A stretch of DNA of 60,000 nt from Takakia lepidozioides. Lineage: Eukaryota; Streptophyta; Takakiopsida; Takakiales; Takakiaceae. The stretch spans positions 23,376,001-23,436,000 of the forward strand of contig CM060731.1 in NCBI GenBank assembly GCA_030704615.1, in the 5' to 3' direction. The position numbers and the translations under genes are program-made. A model generated the notes under the pieces. It had not been told where the DNA came from and did not search any database. It worked only from the letters and a program-made list of their open reading frames with translations. Below, one piece after another: positions 35,445-48,400 of the stretch (its first letter is position 1; every line of letters starts with the position of its first letter).

Positions 35445-38400
35445 ATGGCTGCCACGCTTGCGTTGCCCTCCACTGTGGCGCTGCCATTCTCCTCTGAAGC
35501 AGTACTAGGTACTTGCATTACTTCTTCTCCTTACGCATTCTCTCTGTGTGGCTCTGTGGTTTGAATGGGAAGGAGGTTTCGCTGGCACTAAACCCCGAGA
35601 GAATATAATATAACTGCTTTGGCTGTCGTAGTCTCACCGGATGTTCTAGCAGCTGGGCGCTAATGGGGTCCTTCACCGTGCTCTTGTGGTGAGAGTGCTA
35701 CAAAGAAGTTGTGGGCTTTGTATTTCTTAGGCCATGCCCAGCAGGGAAGCACGCTGTAGCTTGGAATTTGAAGACACGCGGTGGACAGCAGATGGAGGAT
35801 TGTTTCACAGTAATCTACTGAGCTTTGCACACGGATTTACTGAGCACTTTGGGGTTTCGGGTGCATTCTACACATCAAGTCCTAGACAGCGGCATGGAGC
35901 TTGCCAAACACTAGCTAGCTGGAAGAGATACAGAAATATATGCGATGGGTTTAAGAGAGCAAAGCGACAATGCTCGGATTTAATGTAGCACACACAACAC
36001 AGGACATGTGGCTCGCCTTCAAATCTGCAAGTTACTACAGTAGAAGTGATTCGTACATGGTTCTTCTAGAGAATGATGGGGGATTGTGGCAACGCGCCAT
36101 CCGTCTCTTCGGTTGTGGATGGGCCAACATTTTTTCATTTGAGATGCTATATAATTGTGGTAGCTTGGAGTCACTGCTAGACTTCCACTGGACAAAGCAA
36201 GTTTGTGCTTGACAAGATAAACAAGCCTCTCCGTAGATCTGCATAAACGAAGCCAACTTCTGGTTTTCTGGTGATGTTATGAAGCAGGTTTTACAAGAAG
36301 GTTAAGATCACCTTGGAAAGCACTCAGTGTTGTATGCTGCAAAAGAAGTGAAAGTGAGGGAAGCATCAGCTTAGAGACAGGAGTGAGAGGGCAACAGGCA
36401 GTTGCCTGCAAGCAACCCATGTTTACAGATGCCTCGCATCTTATTGCAGTTAATCCTGCAAAGGTAATTTAATGCTCTTGTGTTTTGCCCTTCTTTTCTT
36501 GCTATGAGACCACTGTATACTCTAGTTATTCATTTTCATTGGCACAAATTGAATGCACATTGTCAGACTCCAGTGAATGATAGTTTAAGGTATGCGAGGG
36601 GCAGTGTGAAGACTTGAGACTTGAAGTCATTGTTAAGTAGGATGAATGGTCTTCTGAAGTCGTAGTAGCCATAAGTGGTGCCACAAACTCAATCGGTACA
36701 CGAGCAGCAAATAATGACATGGTGACTTTTATGGAACATACCTCTGCGAATGATATACTTTTATGAGTATGACTGAGGCAGTGCAGTGGGATCCTCTGCA
36801 TTGGGACAGCTGCATTATGGCGTGTGTGTGGCGGATCTTGATGGGGATGGAGAGTCGGAGCTCTTTGTCTGTGGTTTTGGAGCTGAGAATCAATTGCTGA
36901 AGGTGAGAAGCATGCTTTCCTTTCCTGAATGACATATTTTCAACAGGGTGAAGGGTCACACCAGGAGCTTAAAACTAGGGCTCATGTGAGGTTTGAAATG
37001 TGACAGTGTGCCCTGTGGTTGGGAATGAGGCAGTGTGTTGGCTGATGCAAGGGTGGTGATGATTGCAGTGGACAGGCAAGGAATTGGTAAATATTGCCAT
37101 TGGCACTCCTTTACAGGATCCTGACAGTAAATCCATTGGTGTGGCAGCTGCTGACTTTGATGGTGATGGCCAAGAGGAGGTATTGGTCCCTTTCGGAAAA
37201 ATGCTTTACCCTTCCCCTTTCCCCCCTTCCAACAACCACTAATAAAGTGCGTTCCTCATGTTGAAAAGCCTGTCATAGTGGTGCCAGTGCCACGATTGAG
37301 CTCTTGACTGGATTGTCCTGATCACTAGCCTTTTAGCTTTAGTAATGGGGGAATTGTTATGCACATCAGTCAGAAAGTACTAGCCACAAGGGGCCATTTT
37401 TGCATGTCAGAAAATGAATCCCCTCCTTGATGCCCACCTTCTGTAAGTTTTTCCTGTGCAGTATGTGTTGTGAGTTGGAATCATGGTACCATGCGTTTGA
37501 AAGTTGCCTGTGCATGTGTGCTGCAGCTTTATATCTTAAATGCAGACACATTTCTTGGTCGAAAGAAGGTGACTGATCGATTATTTGATCGTCAGCAATT
37601 CAGGTGGGAACGAATACCTTCCTCTCTTGTAATTGACTTGTACATTTAGACATAATGACCACAACTTCATGCAGATCCATGAGATTGAAAATAGAGGTTT
37701 GGGTTTATAGCTCTATTAGCGTGAATGTGCAGTGGGTAAATCTGAGCAGAGGTGATTATGGGCTGGGGAGGCAGCTGGGTGGACCTCTTTTCGATGCCCA
37801 TGAACATGGATGACTCCAATATGTGTGCTGGACGTTCTGTGTGTTGTGTTGATCGCAAAGGCACTGGCAAGTGGGTTCCACTGCCTCTCTCCTCTCCGTT
37901 GTTTTTCAGTCAGTATGCTGGCTCCTGAAAGGTCCCTACTATGCTCTTGGGGGTCTGCAGAAGGCTTGAGCTTACCACAGTTTGCTGTGGAGCATTGAAC
38001 TGGACCATCTCTGTCTATTGAGTAGGCTACGGCAAACAAGGTCTTATGAGTACATTCTGTCTATTCGGTGCAAGAGGAGACTGAGGGTGATATATCCTGT
38101 AGATGGAGATGGAGGAATCTAGGTTTGTACTTTCAGTAAGGGTTCAATTATGTGGTGCAGGTATGGGTTCTTTGTGGCTAACTATGGAGGCTTCATGAAG
38201 GTATGCACGTGTTGTTCAGTATTGTCTTGCGTGTCGACTTTGAGAACAATGATTTATGTAGGCATGATAGCTTGCTCAGAATAATGTGATAGTGTCTCTC
38301 ATTTGCTCCTCCTTTTCCCGTGGGTCTGGGGAAATTGGTATGAATGTAGGGCAGCTGTTTGAGTTGTCTGAAGAAGGCTTTGTGGCGGACGTTGCTTCAG

Positions 38401-41400
38401 AGGCAGGGCTGGTGACATACCCCACTGGCGGCCGTGCACTCGTGGCATTGCCCCTGATTTCACACTCTACTATGGATATATTTGCTGGCAACGAGGTACC
38501 TACCTTCCAACATAATGTCAGGATCTGGTTCCCGTATCGCCCAAAATATTTGGAGCAGATTGGAACGAATCAGCTGCCTTTTGCTATTTCAACATGAAAT
38601 TGCTTGTTGCAAGGTGAAAAGAGGTTTTACTAGTACTCTCTGAAGTCAGAATTGATGGAGTAATTGGTCACCGCTAAATGTACATGCCACTGATCTTTTG
38701 TGGTGTAGGGCGGGCCAAACTTTTTATTTTGTGACAAAGGTGACAATCGTGGACACTACGTCGAGTGTGCCGCTGCATATGGGTAAGAGTTGTGAAATCT
38801 GTATTTTGTAGATACCTTGTAGAGCCCTGCATGATTTGAACTTGAATTTACTCCACAGAACCTCATAATAGATGGCCTTGATTTTCCTTTCTGTCAAAGA
38901 TGGAAAGATGCTCTCCGCTTAGTTCAACATAAATGGTTTTAGATTGATGTGGTAGATAATTTGCAATGTGTGTTGAAGTGTATGTCGTCTTCCTCTGCTT
39001 TATTGGTGTTGAAGTCCAGGGCCCCTCGATAGATTCTTTTTGGTATTTATGCATAATTTGCTTGACATTTTTCCTTTTCCTTATAATTGCTAGTAAGCAG
39101 TTGGGGATGTTTTAGCGAGAGTTAGCTCTGTAAACCCTGGTAAATGAAAACATCCAGGTCGTGGTTAGGAACTTTTCTTGCCATATCATGTAAAGCCTTC
39201 ATGTTTGTCTCTGCGTGATTGCAGGCTGATGGATACTATGGAAAATTGCCGAGGAGTCGCGGTGGTTGATGTGAAGGGTAACGGTGAATTGGGCCTAGCA
39301 TGTGGCAACTGGCAGGTATTGCGCTGATATGTGAAAACTATTCCAGTTTCATGCCAAGCCTTGATTGATGACATACCTGAAGTTACCTGTGTACTGCTTA
39401 AGGCATAAGAGCTTGAAATTGGAAAGTCTTGTTTTGAGGATGGAATCACATCATGGATGAGAGAGAACAGCTAAAATGTAAGTCACCAGCAGTATGCTCG
39501 AATTTGTGCGACTTGTACTCTCTGGTATGGAGGAAGGGACAATGTTATAGAGGATTTTTGGTGCCATGTACAGCATGCTGAGTCATCTCCAACTTGTGGA
39601 ATACCTGGCAGGGTCCTCACAGGCTATATGCACCTTCAGGACCAGGGCCAGTAGGGGGAGCAAGAGCGCTGGGTTTTAATGATGCAGATATGGGCGGTTT
39701 TGTGGATGTGGCTCCCTCTGACATGGCACAACCCTCAGCCATTCGCACAGTCATTGCAGCTGATTTTGACAATGATGGCTATGAAGAGCTTTTCTTCAAC
39801 AATATTGGTGATAACAATAGACTATTCCGACAGGTTGCCACTTCGATTTTTGTGGGATGTTGGAAACAACTCGTCTGAACTAATGCATATAGTTAAACGG
39901 GCAGGATGTTACATTGGGAGAGCATGTATGGCGTAAGTCGTTCCTGACCTGGTCGCTAGCTATCAGGCCTTGGTGCCAGTTCTTGTACAGTATATGGCAG
40001 GACTGTCTAAAAAAGTATCTCCCATCTTAGGAAGAGTGCCCTCTAGCATTGTGGAAAACAGGTGGATTGATAGGTCAGCATAGTAGAAGCTGCGTCGGTT
40101 GGAGGTTGACAGGGTGATGGTGGAGGCAGAATGGAGCAGGAAATTGGATTGAAGGTGAGATTGGCGATGCTAAAGAGCCAAAAGGCCTTGGAACTGGTGC
40201 TGCTGTGGCGGACATCGATGGGGATGGCCGGCTGGAACTACTTATGTAAGCAATTTCTTTTAGCTGCTTTTTCTGGAGCTTAGCAACTCTGCAGTAGCCT
40301 GTATTGTTTCTGGTCCTCAAAGAAACAGTATCTCGCTGCATCTGAACATTGCAAAATGTATGTTTGAAGCCATTCATGGAAACAGGCATAAGTTTCATTT
40401 TTTGACAGGCAGAAGAATAGTACTGTCACAGGAAAACTATAAAGTTGATGATGGTAGTGAGTCAGGTTGCACGTTGTGGGTTGGTCATGACAGCTTCTAG
40501 TGACCCTCTGCAGATCTCATGGAGAGCTTCGGCCGCAGCCTCTTTCATTGTATCGATCTCCTGAAAATGACAATGCCTGGATTCGAGTTAGGCCACTTAC
40601 CATGCAGGTGCGGTTGTTGGCCCTCACATACTTCTGTATCTCAACTGTGGTGCAAAGCTTTGGGGAAGTTGGTGTCAGTTTTGTGCGTACTTATTCTGGT
40701 CGTAAATAATATAGGTGATATGAAATGGCTAATATACAGCCCGCAAGTCTGGTGTGGGATTCCCAATTACCTCTCAGTGTACATTTTGTTAGATGTTCTC
40801 TAAGTTTTTGCTTATAGAAGTTGGAATGTCACTGAAGCACTAACATCATTGCATTCCAATCAGGGTGCACCTGCAAGAGGGGCGTCTGTGAAGCTGTATG
40901 ATGAGACAGGTCGCATTCAGAAGCGTGTAATTGATGCAGGAAGGTAGGTGTTCACTCCTGCTCACATGACCTTCATAGGAGGAGGTCCACAACTTCATGT
41001 TTAGCAGGGCAAAGTACTGGAGTTTTTGTCAGGACACTGTTTGGGGGCCCTTATGTGTAGGATGAGGCCCGAGGACCGGGGCCTCACCATGCGTAAAGAA
41101 ACGGCAAGGATTTCGGTTTTTGTTGGCTGGGATTTCCTTGATCTGGCGGCTCACAAGAGCAGGAACCTTACGCGACGTAAGTGCCATCCTCACCTAGCAG
41201 AAAAATCCTGCCTGGTAAGGCGCCATCCTCTCTAACTAAGGAATCCTGGCCGGGTTTTTACGGCTTGGTGTGTTCAGAGGCTTTTGATCTGATTTGGTGA
41301 AGTGTACCACTTCATGAACAAAACAAACTGCCCTCGCGACAGTATGTATTTTAGTTTTAGTTGCAGCTAATCTGGATGTTTCTGGTCATCATAATGCTGT

Positions 41401-41793
41401 TGGCTAAGATACTTGCTGAAGCTGATGAGGGGATTGTTGTGCCTGTTTCTGGTATTGGGGGATTGCAACGGCACATGGACAGTGGCTACCTGTGCTGTAT
41501 GGAGGTAATATTCTCTCCACAAACTAGTTCCCTTTCTAAAGAGGGTGCAGAGTAGCACAACCTTGTATGACTGCCTAAATGAACAGATGAATCAACTAAA
41601 TTTAAAGGAAAGAGATGGTGTGTGTGCTGACATGCCTTTGGGTGTGTTCATGGTGGTTGTACAGCCTGTGGCACATTTTGGACTTGGGCAATTACAGGGT
41701 CCTGTCAAACTGCTAGTCACATGGCCAGATGGCACCTCGCTGGAGATGGTGGATGTTGCCCCTCGCCAGCTCATCTGTGTGCCACATCCTTGA
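35445..41793 (+). CDS. CRTAC1-like FG-GAP/VCBS-ASPIC domain protein
   Basis: Exons with in-phase GT-AG junctions: 36787-36902, 37069-37179, 37527-37603, 37775-37870, 38161-38200, 38355-38495, 38709-38782, 39225-39315, 39612-39833, 40130-40245, 40514-40607, 40864-40943, 41483-41504 and 41665-41793 (stop). Likely earlier exons are 35445-35508 (MAATLALPSTVALPF) and 36402-36463 (PMFTDASHLI); one junction before 36787 does not fit in phase, so an exon may be missing. The protein has calcium-binding-type repeats (VADLDGDGESELFVCGFG, AADFDGDGQEE, AADFDNDGYEELFFNNI, VADIDGDGRLELL) and a C-terminal UnbV/ASPIC domain (APARGASVKLY...PVAHFGLGQ...VTWPDGTSLEMV). About 510 aa. The family resembles integrin-like beta-propellers. 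Its role in plants is unknown. A 22-nt microexon is implied at 41483. Confidence 0.85.
38020..38055 (+). mobile_element. 36-bp LINE 3'-end insertion in a CRTAC1-like intron
   Basis: The sequence GGCTACGGCAAACAAGGTCT followed by TATGAGTACA matches the extreme 3' end of the LINE copy at 42938-43321. It is flanked by TCTGTCTATT on both sides (38010-38019, 38056-38065). It is an extreme 5' truncation. Confidence 0.75.
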
Positions 41794-42472
41794 TAATTTT
41801 TGCAATTTTCTGTTAGACTTTCTACCACTCCTAGCTATCCCATTTCCCTTAAAGTAGTAGTTTCTTGATGGTTTTGGTGTTGCTGTCTGGAGAGAAAATG
41901 TATTTTCATGATACGAACATGTCTTGCAATGGTTATGCATGTGATGGATCTTGCAAATTCTAGAAGTGTTTGATTTTGAAAATCATATAGCAAACAGAGT
42001 GCACAACCAAATTGATCTTGGTGGATACGAAATCTTTCAATGACAGCAATATCCTGAAAAGAGAGAAATTTACAAGTTTGTCAATGTTTAGATTTTGAAG
42101 AGTTACTCTCAATTCTTATCAAACTATCACATAACTGGGAGAAAATTTGACCAAAGGTCCATCATGTTCTTAGAAGCTTATTTCAGGAGTATATTTGCAA
42201 TTTGATAGGAAATCAACTTTGAAGCAAGCAGTTTCAAGTCCTACTTAAACACTCCAGCTGCAAGCAATTTCCCAAGACATAACCAAAAGCATACAATCGA
42301 TTGGACATTGTTGTGAAACTGTCTGTGAACTGTTCCAGACTTTGACATGTGAAATAGATTTCTTAATTCAGACTCCAGGAACCTGTGGACTAGGTCAAAA
42401 TGTGAACCCCACCTGTACTCATCCCTAGAAGAACTTATGACAGCACTCCTGTTTCAAGCTTTGCGGACTCAC

Positions 42473-45400
42473 CTATGTCTCAGAATTGGCCGTGGGGACA
42501 CCAAAAATGCGCAGATTACGATCACTGCTCCCAATTGCAAGATATGTTGCATCAGGGCCAAATCGAACTGATGTGACTTTTCCTGGAAACCAAGGACCCC
42601 ATCAAAAAACCCAACAAAGATGAAATCACCATGGTAGGCACTGCAAGCACATGATGTATGCTAGATAGAGATGGGAAGAGGGGATACACCAAATATATCT
42701 GCGTGAGAGCCCAGTAAACTCTGAACCCACATTTGAGAGGTAACCAAAAATATAATATGCCACAATGCAGGAAAGGAGAACTTTCAAAGATGAACAAACA
42801 TACCAATTGAAGAGTGAAGAAACCATCAAGTGAAGTCACACTGCAGTAGAAAGAAAATCGAGAGGAATGAAACCAAGAGGAATACTTGGAGGTACATAAC
42901 TGAAGACGCGTGCTCAAGGAATGCCGAGGGTCAAAGATTGTACTCATAAGACGTTGTTTGCCGTAGCCTTGTGGCCATTGACCCCGCGCCCAGTTTGAGC
43001 GGGAACAAAAGGGACAGAACCTACCTCTGTCAGGGGCTGACGTTGGTAGTAAGACTTACCTCCATATAAAGAATTAATCCGGGTTTTCCAGATATCCTCT
43101 AGAAATCCCTTCACACAAGCATCAATCTGCTGTGTGTGATTTGCCCAAAAACTAGGCCTCAGGAGGGCCTGGGCTTTTGGCTCAGCCTCGAGACTTTCAA
43201 AGTTGGTAAACAGGGGTACAGGCACAATTCCCTTAATAGATTTGAAGAGAGCGTCTCTTTGGTGAGAGAACCCCGGACAGTGTATCAGAAAATGAATACT
43301 GTCTTCAGATTGCCCACAGATTGCCGAGGGTCAAAGAGAACAAATAAGAGTGTAGCACTGTGGCTAGACGTAGATGAAAAGAGAAGAAAGGGGTTGAGGG
43401 TGGGAGGATTGGGTGTACCTGTCCCAGACAAGTCAGGGAAAACTTTGATGGTATTCCACTCCTGCTTAACACTTGCTACTTGATATAATCTGCACCATCC
43501 AGCCCCACCTCCATTACAACATTGCCTCCCAAAGCGCTGATAGCGGTGCCTCAGATAGAGAGGGATGCCAAGATCCCACCAGGTATCAATGATATGATAT
43601 TCCTATTCACTGACATAGAAGAGAGAGCCATGGGCTTGGATAAGCATCAAGATGTAATCATACAGGAGAGGAAAGAGAGAGCACCGGATATCCGAGCCAC
43701 CAACAGCCAAGTAACTGCCGCTGTAGTCAAATTCCACTGCAACAAGAAACTCCAACATCCAACTTGGAGAAAATTCCATGCAATTGGGTAATATGAGGTT
43801 CTATGCTTCTGGTGAATCAAATGCGTTCACATGGGATAAGAGAATCTGCAAACTTTAGCAATAAAGACAGTCAAGGATTAATCTGACAAAAAAAGCATGC
43901 CTTCGGTAACTATCACTAGGTCGCACAAACATGATGACCCATACCTGTGTTGGTGGGGGTGCTACTGTCATAGGGGGAAAAAGATCGGAAGTTCTTCAGC
44001 TTGCGGAGATCCCAGAGCTTCACTCCGTCATGGGCAGCTGTCTGCAGACAGAAAAAGCAGTAAAATGAACTGGGACAAGAAGGGAAGTCAGAAACTAAAA
44101 TATAGGAAGGCCCTCATGCATACAAGAGCTGCAAAGCCCAAGTTCAGTTTCAGGTAACTCGCACCCGTATAGCCAAAGTGGAGTTTACTGCACCTACTGC
44201 TATTGAGATTCTTTCTTTCAGTACTTATCTGACCCGAACAACACGTTTGTGCTCTAAAATTTAGACTCACTCAAGAAGTACCACCACAATGATAGCCGGG
44301 AGTCAAGGTGCATGTTCTATAGACTTGCAGTCAGAAGCAAACATGCTTCTATTTCAGCTCAGACATTCTATGCCACAATTCATGTCATCTCTGAAATACT
44401 CAGATTAGGTATGTGGAAGGAAAGGATCTGGATACTCACTGCCAGGAAGTATCCATTTTCTGAGAAGGAAATGTCGGTGACAGGCCCTGTGTGCCCTTCA
44501 AACTTGGCCACATTGGCCTGCCCCCCTCACAACCAGACACCAACATATTGAATGCCCATTACTCCCTCAGATAAACCAGCAACCCTATTCTCTTTTACTC
44601 AACACACTACTGCAAGCGAAGTCTTATGAGTATGTCTGGTTTTCTCTCTGAGTGACAGTCTTTATCTGTCTTATGAGTACATTCTCTATCCAGAGCTATT
44701 CTCTTGTTCTCGGTTTCCCTCCCTCCTTCCGTTTCACGTATCCCTCTTTTTGTCTCTTCAAGATGCAATCATTGAGATAAGACAACACCTGCGATTTGAC
44801 ATCCCAAATACGGACAAGTGACTCAGCAGTGCCAGTTCCAAGAATAAGGCCATCAGGATGGAAGGATGCTGATGTGTACCCCTCTTGCACTGTAGGCTCG
44901 CTCACCTTCCCGGTCCACCACCCCCACTCACAAAGTTTAAATATGACTGACAGTGTAGTATGCAACAGTAAGAAAGAAAGAGATAAATGCTGTTAACAAA
45001 ACCTTGGAAGCAAATCAACAACTGATCCTATGCTGAAAATACATTCTACTTCTAAAGGAATACATAGACTTGGAATCAAGAGTGTTAATCTGAAGGCCCT
45101 GGCCTTCTGACAAACAGATAGTGCATTTCTCTGGTACTGGGCACAAGGCCAAGACTAGGCTTATCCTGCACCAATCACACAGATGTTAGAACTCAAACTA
45201 AGAAAAATCCCGTTTTATCAATCACACTTCTCCACTAGGAAAAGGGAACTGGCCGTGACAACATGCAGGGCAGACTTCTTCAAATGGGTTATCATATGTT
45301 CTCCAATAGAGAAGGAAAGCAGTCAAGACCTGTGCCAGGCAGATGCCCGAGGAGAGATCATAGAAGCCCCATGTCTTGTCCAACGAAGCAGTCACAAAGT

Positions 45401-48400
45401 AGTTCTGCGTAGCGTGGACTGTCACGGCCCTCACCTGCCATTCCCATCCCCCCATTTATCGCCCATGCAAATGTTTTTCTTTGTATACTACAGTCCCAAC
45501 ACGTGGCTTTGTTTCTCTAACTGTTGGCCCCCAAGTGTGCCAGCCATCAACTCCAAGAGGAAGAGCCGAATCCATCATACCTCAGCAGTATGATCTTTCA
45601 AGACATGCTTGCAGTCATAGCTGCCATCCTCCTTTCCTTGCCAAATACGCACAGTCTGAAACTCCATCACCTTATCATTAATGCTTGACCCGAATCCGGT
45701 AAATGCGTAGACAATGTCAGTAAAAGCATGTAAAGGCCCGTGTAAACATGTAGTTCTTTATAACCCAACGACATCAGGCAGTATTTAGAAAAAAGCTCCT
45801 CCAAATCATCGATAATGTGAATACATCTATTATGAGAAAGAAAACACCACCTTGTCAGCTGAGCCAGTAAGTACGAAGTCATCCCGTGACACAAACTTCA
45901 CACTGGTCACCTGAAGAGAATAATCCAACCAGGGACGCGGAAGTGACTTCAGTTTTTCATCTATGGATGGCCTAGCTGCCATCTTCCATGCTGGGAAAGA
46001 TACTATCGTGCAGCTGAAGATCCAGTTCCTTAAGAGAGAAGACCAAATTGGGGACTGACATTGATTGTGCCAGCAGTTACAAGCTGAAATTCTCTCATAC
46101 TATGCTCTCCACATCAGTGACCAGGGCTGTAACTTTCAGTATCAGCTGACACAATCTCAAATCGAGACAAACAGATGGAGTGGCATACAGGATAGGGCCT
46201 GCCTGGCATGTATCCTGTATAGGTTACCGTCATAACATTGGTAACTGTTACACTCCATCTGTATCATGTATGCCCAGCTTGCATCATGCAAATAGTGACA
46301 GGAACATTTAATCCTTCAAGGTAGACAATCAACATTAGGGCACAAGTCTGTGGTTGTGGGTTCAAACCACATATTGGATGTCATAAAGGTGTCCACCCTC
46401 GCACTGAGGCAGTAGCCCTTCGGGACCAAAAGTTACGCTTGCTTTGGCAACGCATTCACAATGCCCTCCATCTTTTGTGCAGCAATTTAGTGTTGACTGC
46501 TTTGCATACATTACTGTCGCATAAGCTCTTGGGCTTACAGTTATGTCTTTCATTCATCTATTTCTTGGTTCATTTGAACCTTGATGCTGTTAGCCCTGTG
46601 CAAGCCCAAATACATTCAAATGGCATGTTTGAACTAGGCGCAATAATATACCCGCTTGCTGTGCCCAGAAAGTTGCGAGAGTATCTCGCCCGAGCTGCGG
46701 TTGAACACTGTGGCCATGCTATCAACACCTCCTGTCAATATCAGATCCTGCCACAGCACACATCTATGATGAATCCATAGCCTTCTACCTTCTTTGTAAT
46801 CTTTGCAATCAGCACAAACATTGCCACAGGAAGAGAAGGAATCACAGAGAGTACCACCAATCTTCTGAGCATACAACTGATTTACACTGAATACAAATAG
46901 TTTTATACCATCTGATAGACGTGCCGGGTAGAATTCATAAAGAACTGAGAACACCAAAGACACGTACCCTGTACAGATGTACATCCGTGGATAGGACGCC
47001 AGGCTTGGCACTGGCATGAAGAGGATGGCTGGCCACCTGTGTGTAACGCTCCAAAGCTTCAGGTGTAACCAATGTCTGAGAAATCTGCACATTCCATCAA
47101 AGAAACTCTGAACATTTATTTTGCCAGTGTCAGCACAAGTTAAATTTGCAGTAAGGACATGCCCTTTGTTCAAAACTGCCCCCCTAACTTCTCCCTTGAC
47201 CCTACAAACCCTGGTCTGTTTCTTCACAACTCATTTGACTAATTCATAGAGGCCAACACATTTGCAGTTTCCACTTTGACAGTCACAACCTCTAATTCCA
47301 ACCCTTATTGCGGGACATCCACCAGGAAAATGAGAGCAGCACAACAGACCTGCCGCTTTTTGCGTTGACCAGAAAGACGGGCATTGCAATCAGTAAGCTC
47401 TTTGATGATTTCAGCTGTGATAACCTGCCGTGGTTTCTTTCCAGGAGTCACAGATTCTGCCTCTGCCTCGGGAGCTGAACAACCGTTCCACTGTCAGCAT
47501 TCGGGGCCCTACGGAAATTTTAAAGTTACGTATATTTAAACATACTTGATGCTCCTGACAGCCATGTGTGTTACACATTATATGTGCATTCTGGACAAGG
47601 CATAATTTGAGGTTTGACTTATGGACTCTGAAAATGACCTACTTTGATCATTACTCAAGGTTGACAAACAAACCTCGCTTCCCGTTGCTGCTGACTGGTG
47701 GGGCAGAAGGTGCTGGGACCATGGCTGATGTAGCAGGGACTTGCCTTTCAGCTTGGACCAGCAGCTCACGGGCCTCATCTCTCTCTTTCTTCAGCCTTGA
47801 TATCACTCGACATGCTGCATCATGCTGCATCACCACACCCTGTTGCATTATTTAGCTCTATCTAAGCCTGCATATTCTAGCAATCACCACAGTATGACAC
47901 TTTATGGAGTTTCACAGTACAATCATCATTGACCAGCAGGGCACTCCATATGTTGCAATGGCAAGGCCTTTACATTGAATACATCTTCTGCCTCTCCTTG
48001 ACTGCGCATATTTTCTGGCCATATTGGGAGTGGGTCTCTGGCCAGACGGTTGCACACACATACACACATTTTCCCAGTTGGTGATGCAATCACAGTGACA
48101 GGACATTTCTGTGTCAGATCGAGGCTAGAATGGCAGAGCTGGAATCAACATTTCTGTTTCTAGTATTATACGATAGATAGCTAAATGACCCATTGTAGCA
48201 AAAGTCTATCCGACTTACCATATCCCAGCTGGTGGGTCAAAAAGGAGGATTGAGGCAGTGTGCCCTCAAGGGTGAGTCCTAGCCAATGGAATCAATGAGA
48301 GGATCCTCTCCCTCTCTCTCTTCCCTCTCCACACTTTCACACAACATTTTGTAAGTGATAGATTAGGGTTTGTACGAGGGTAAAGAGAAAGACGGGAACC

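Noticed and set aside
46340-46440. tRNA or SINE head (box B-like GGTTCAAACC)
   Set aside because: No box A at the right distance, no cloverleaf, no flanking duplication found.
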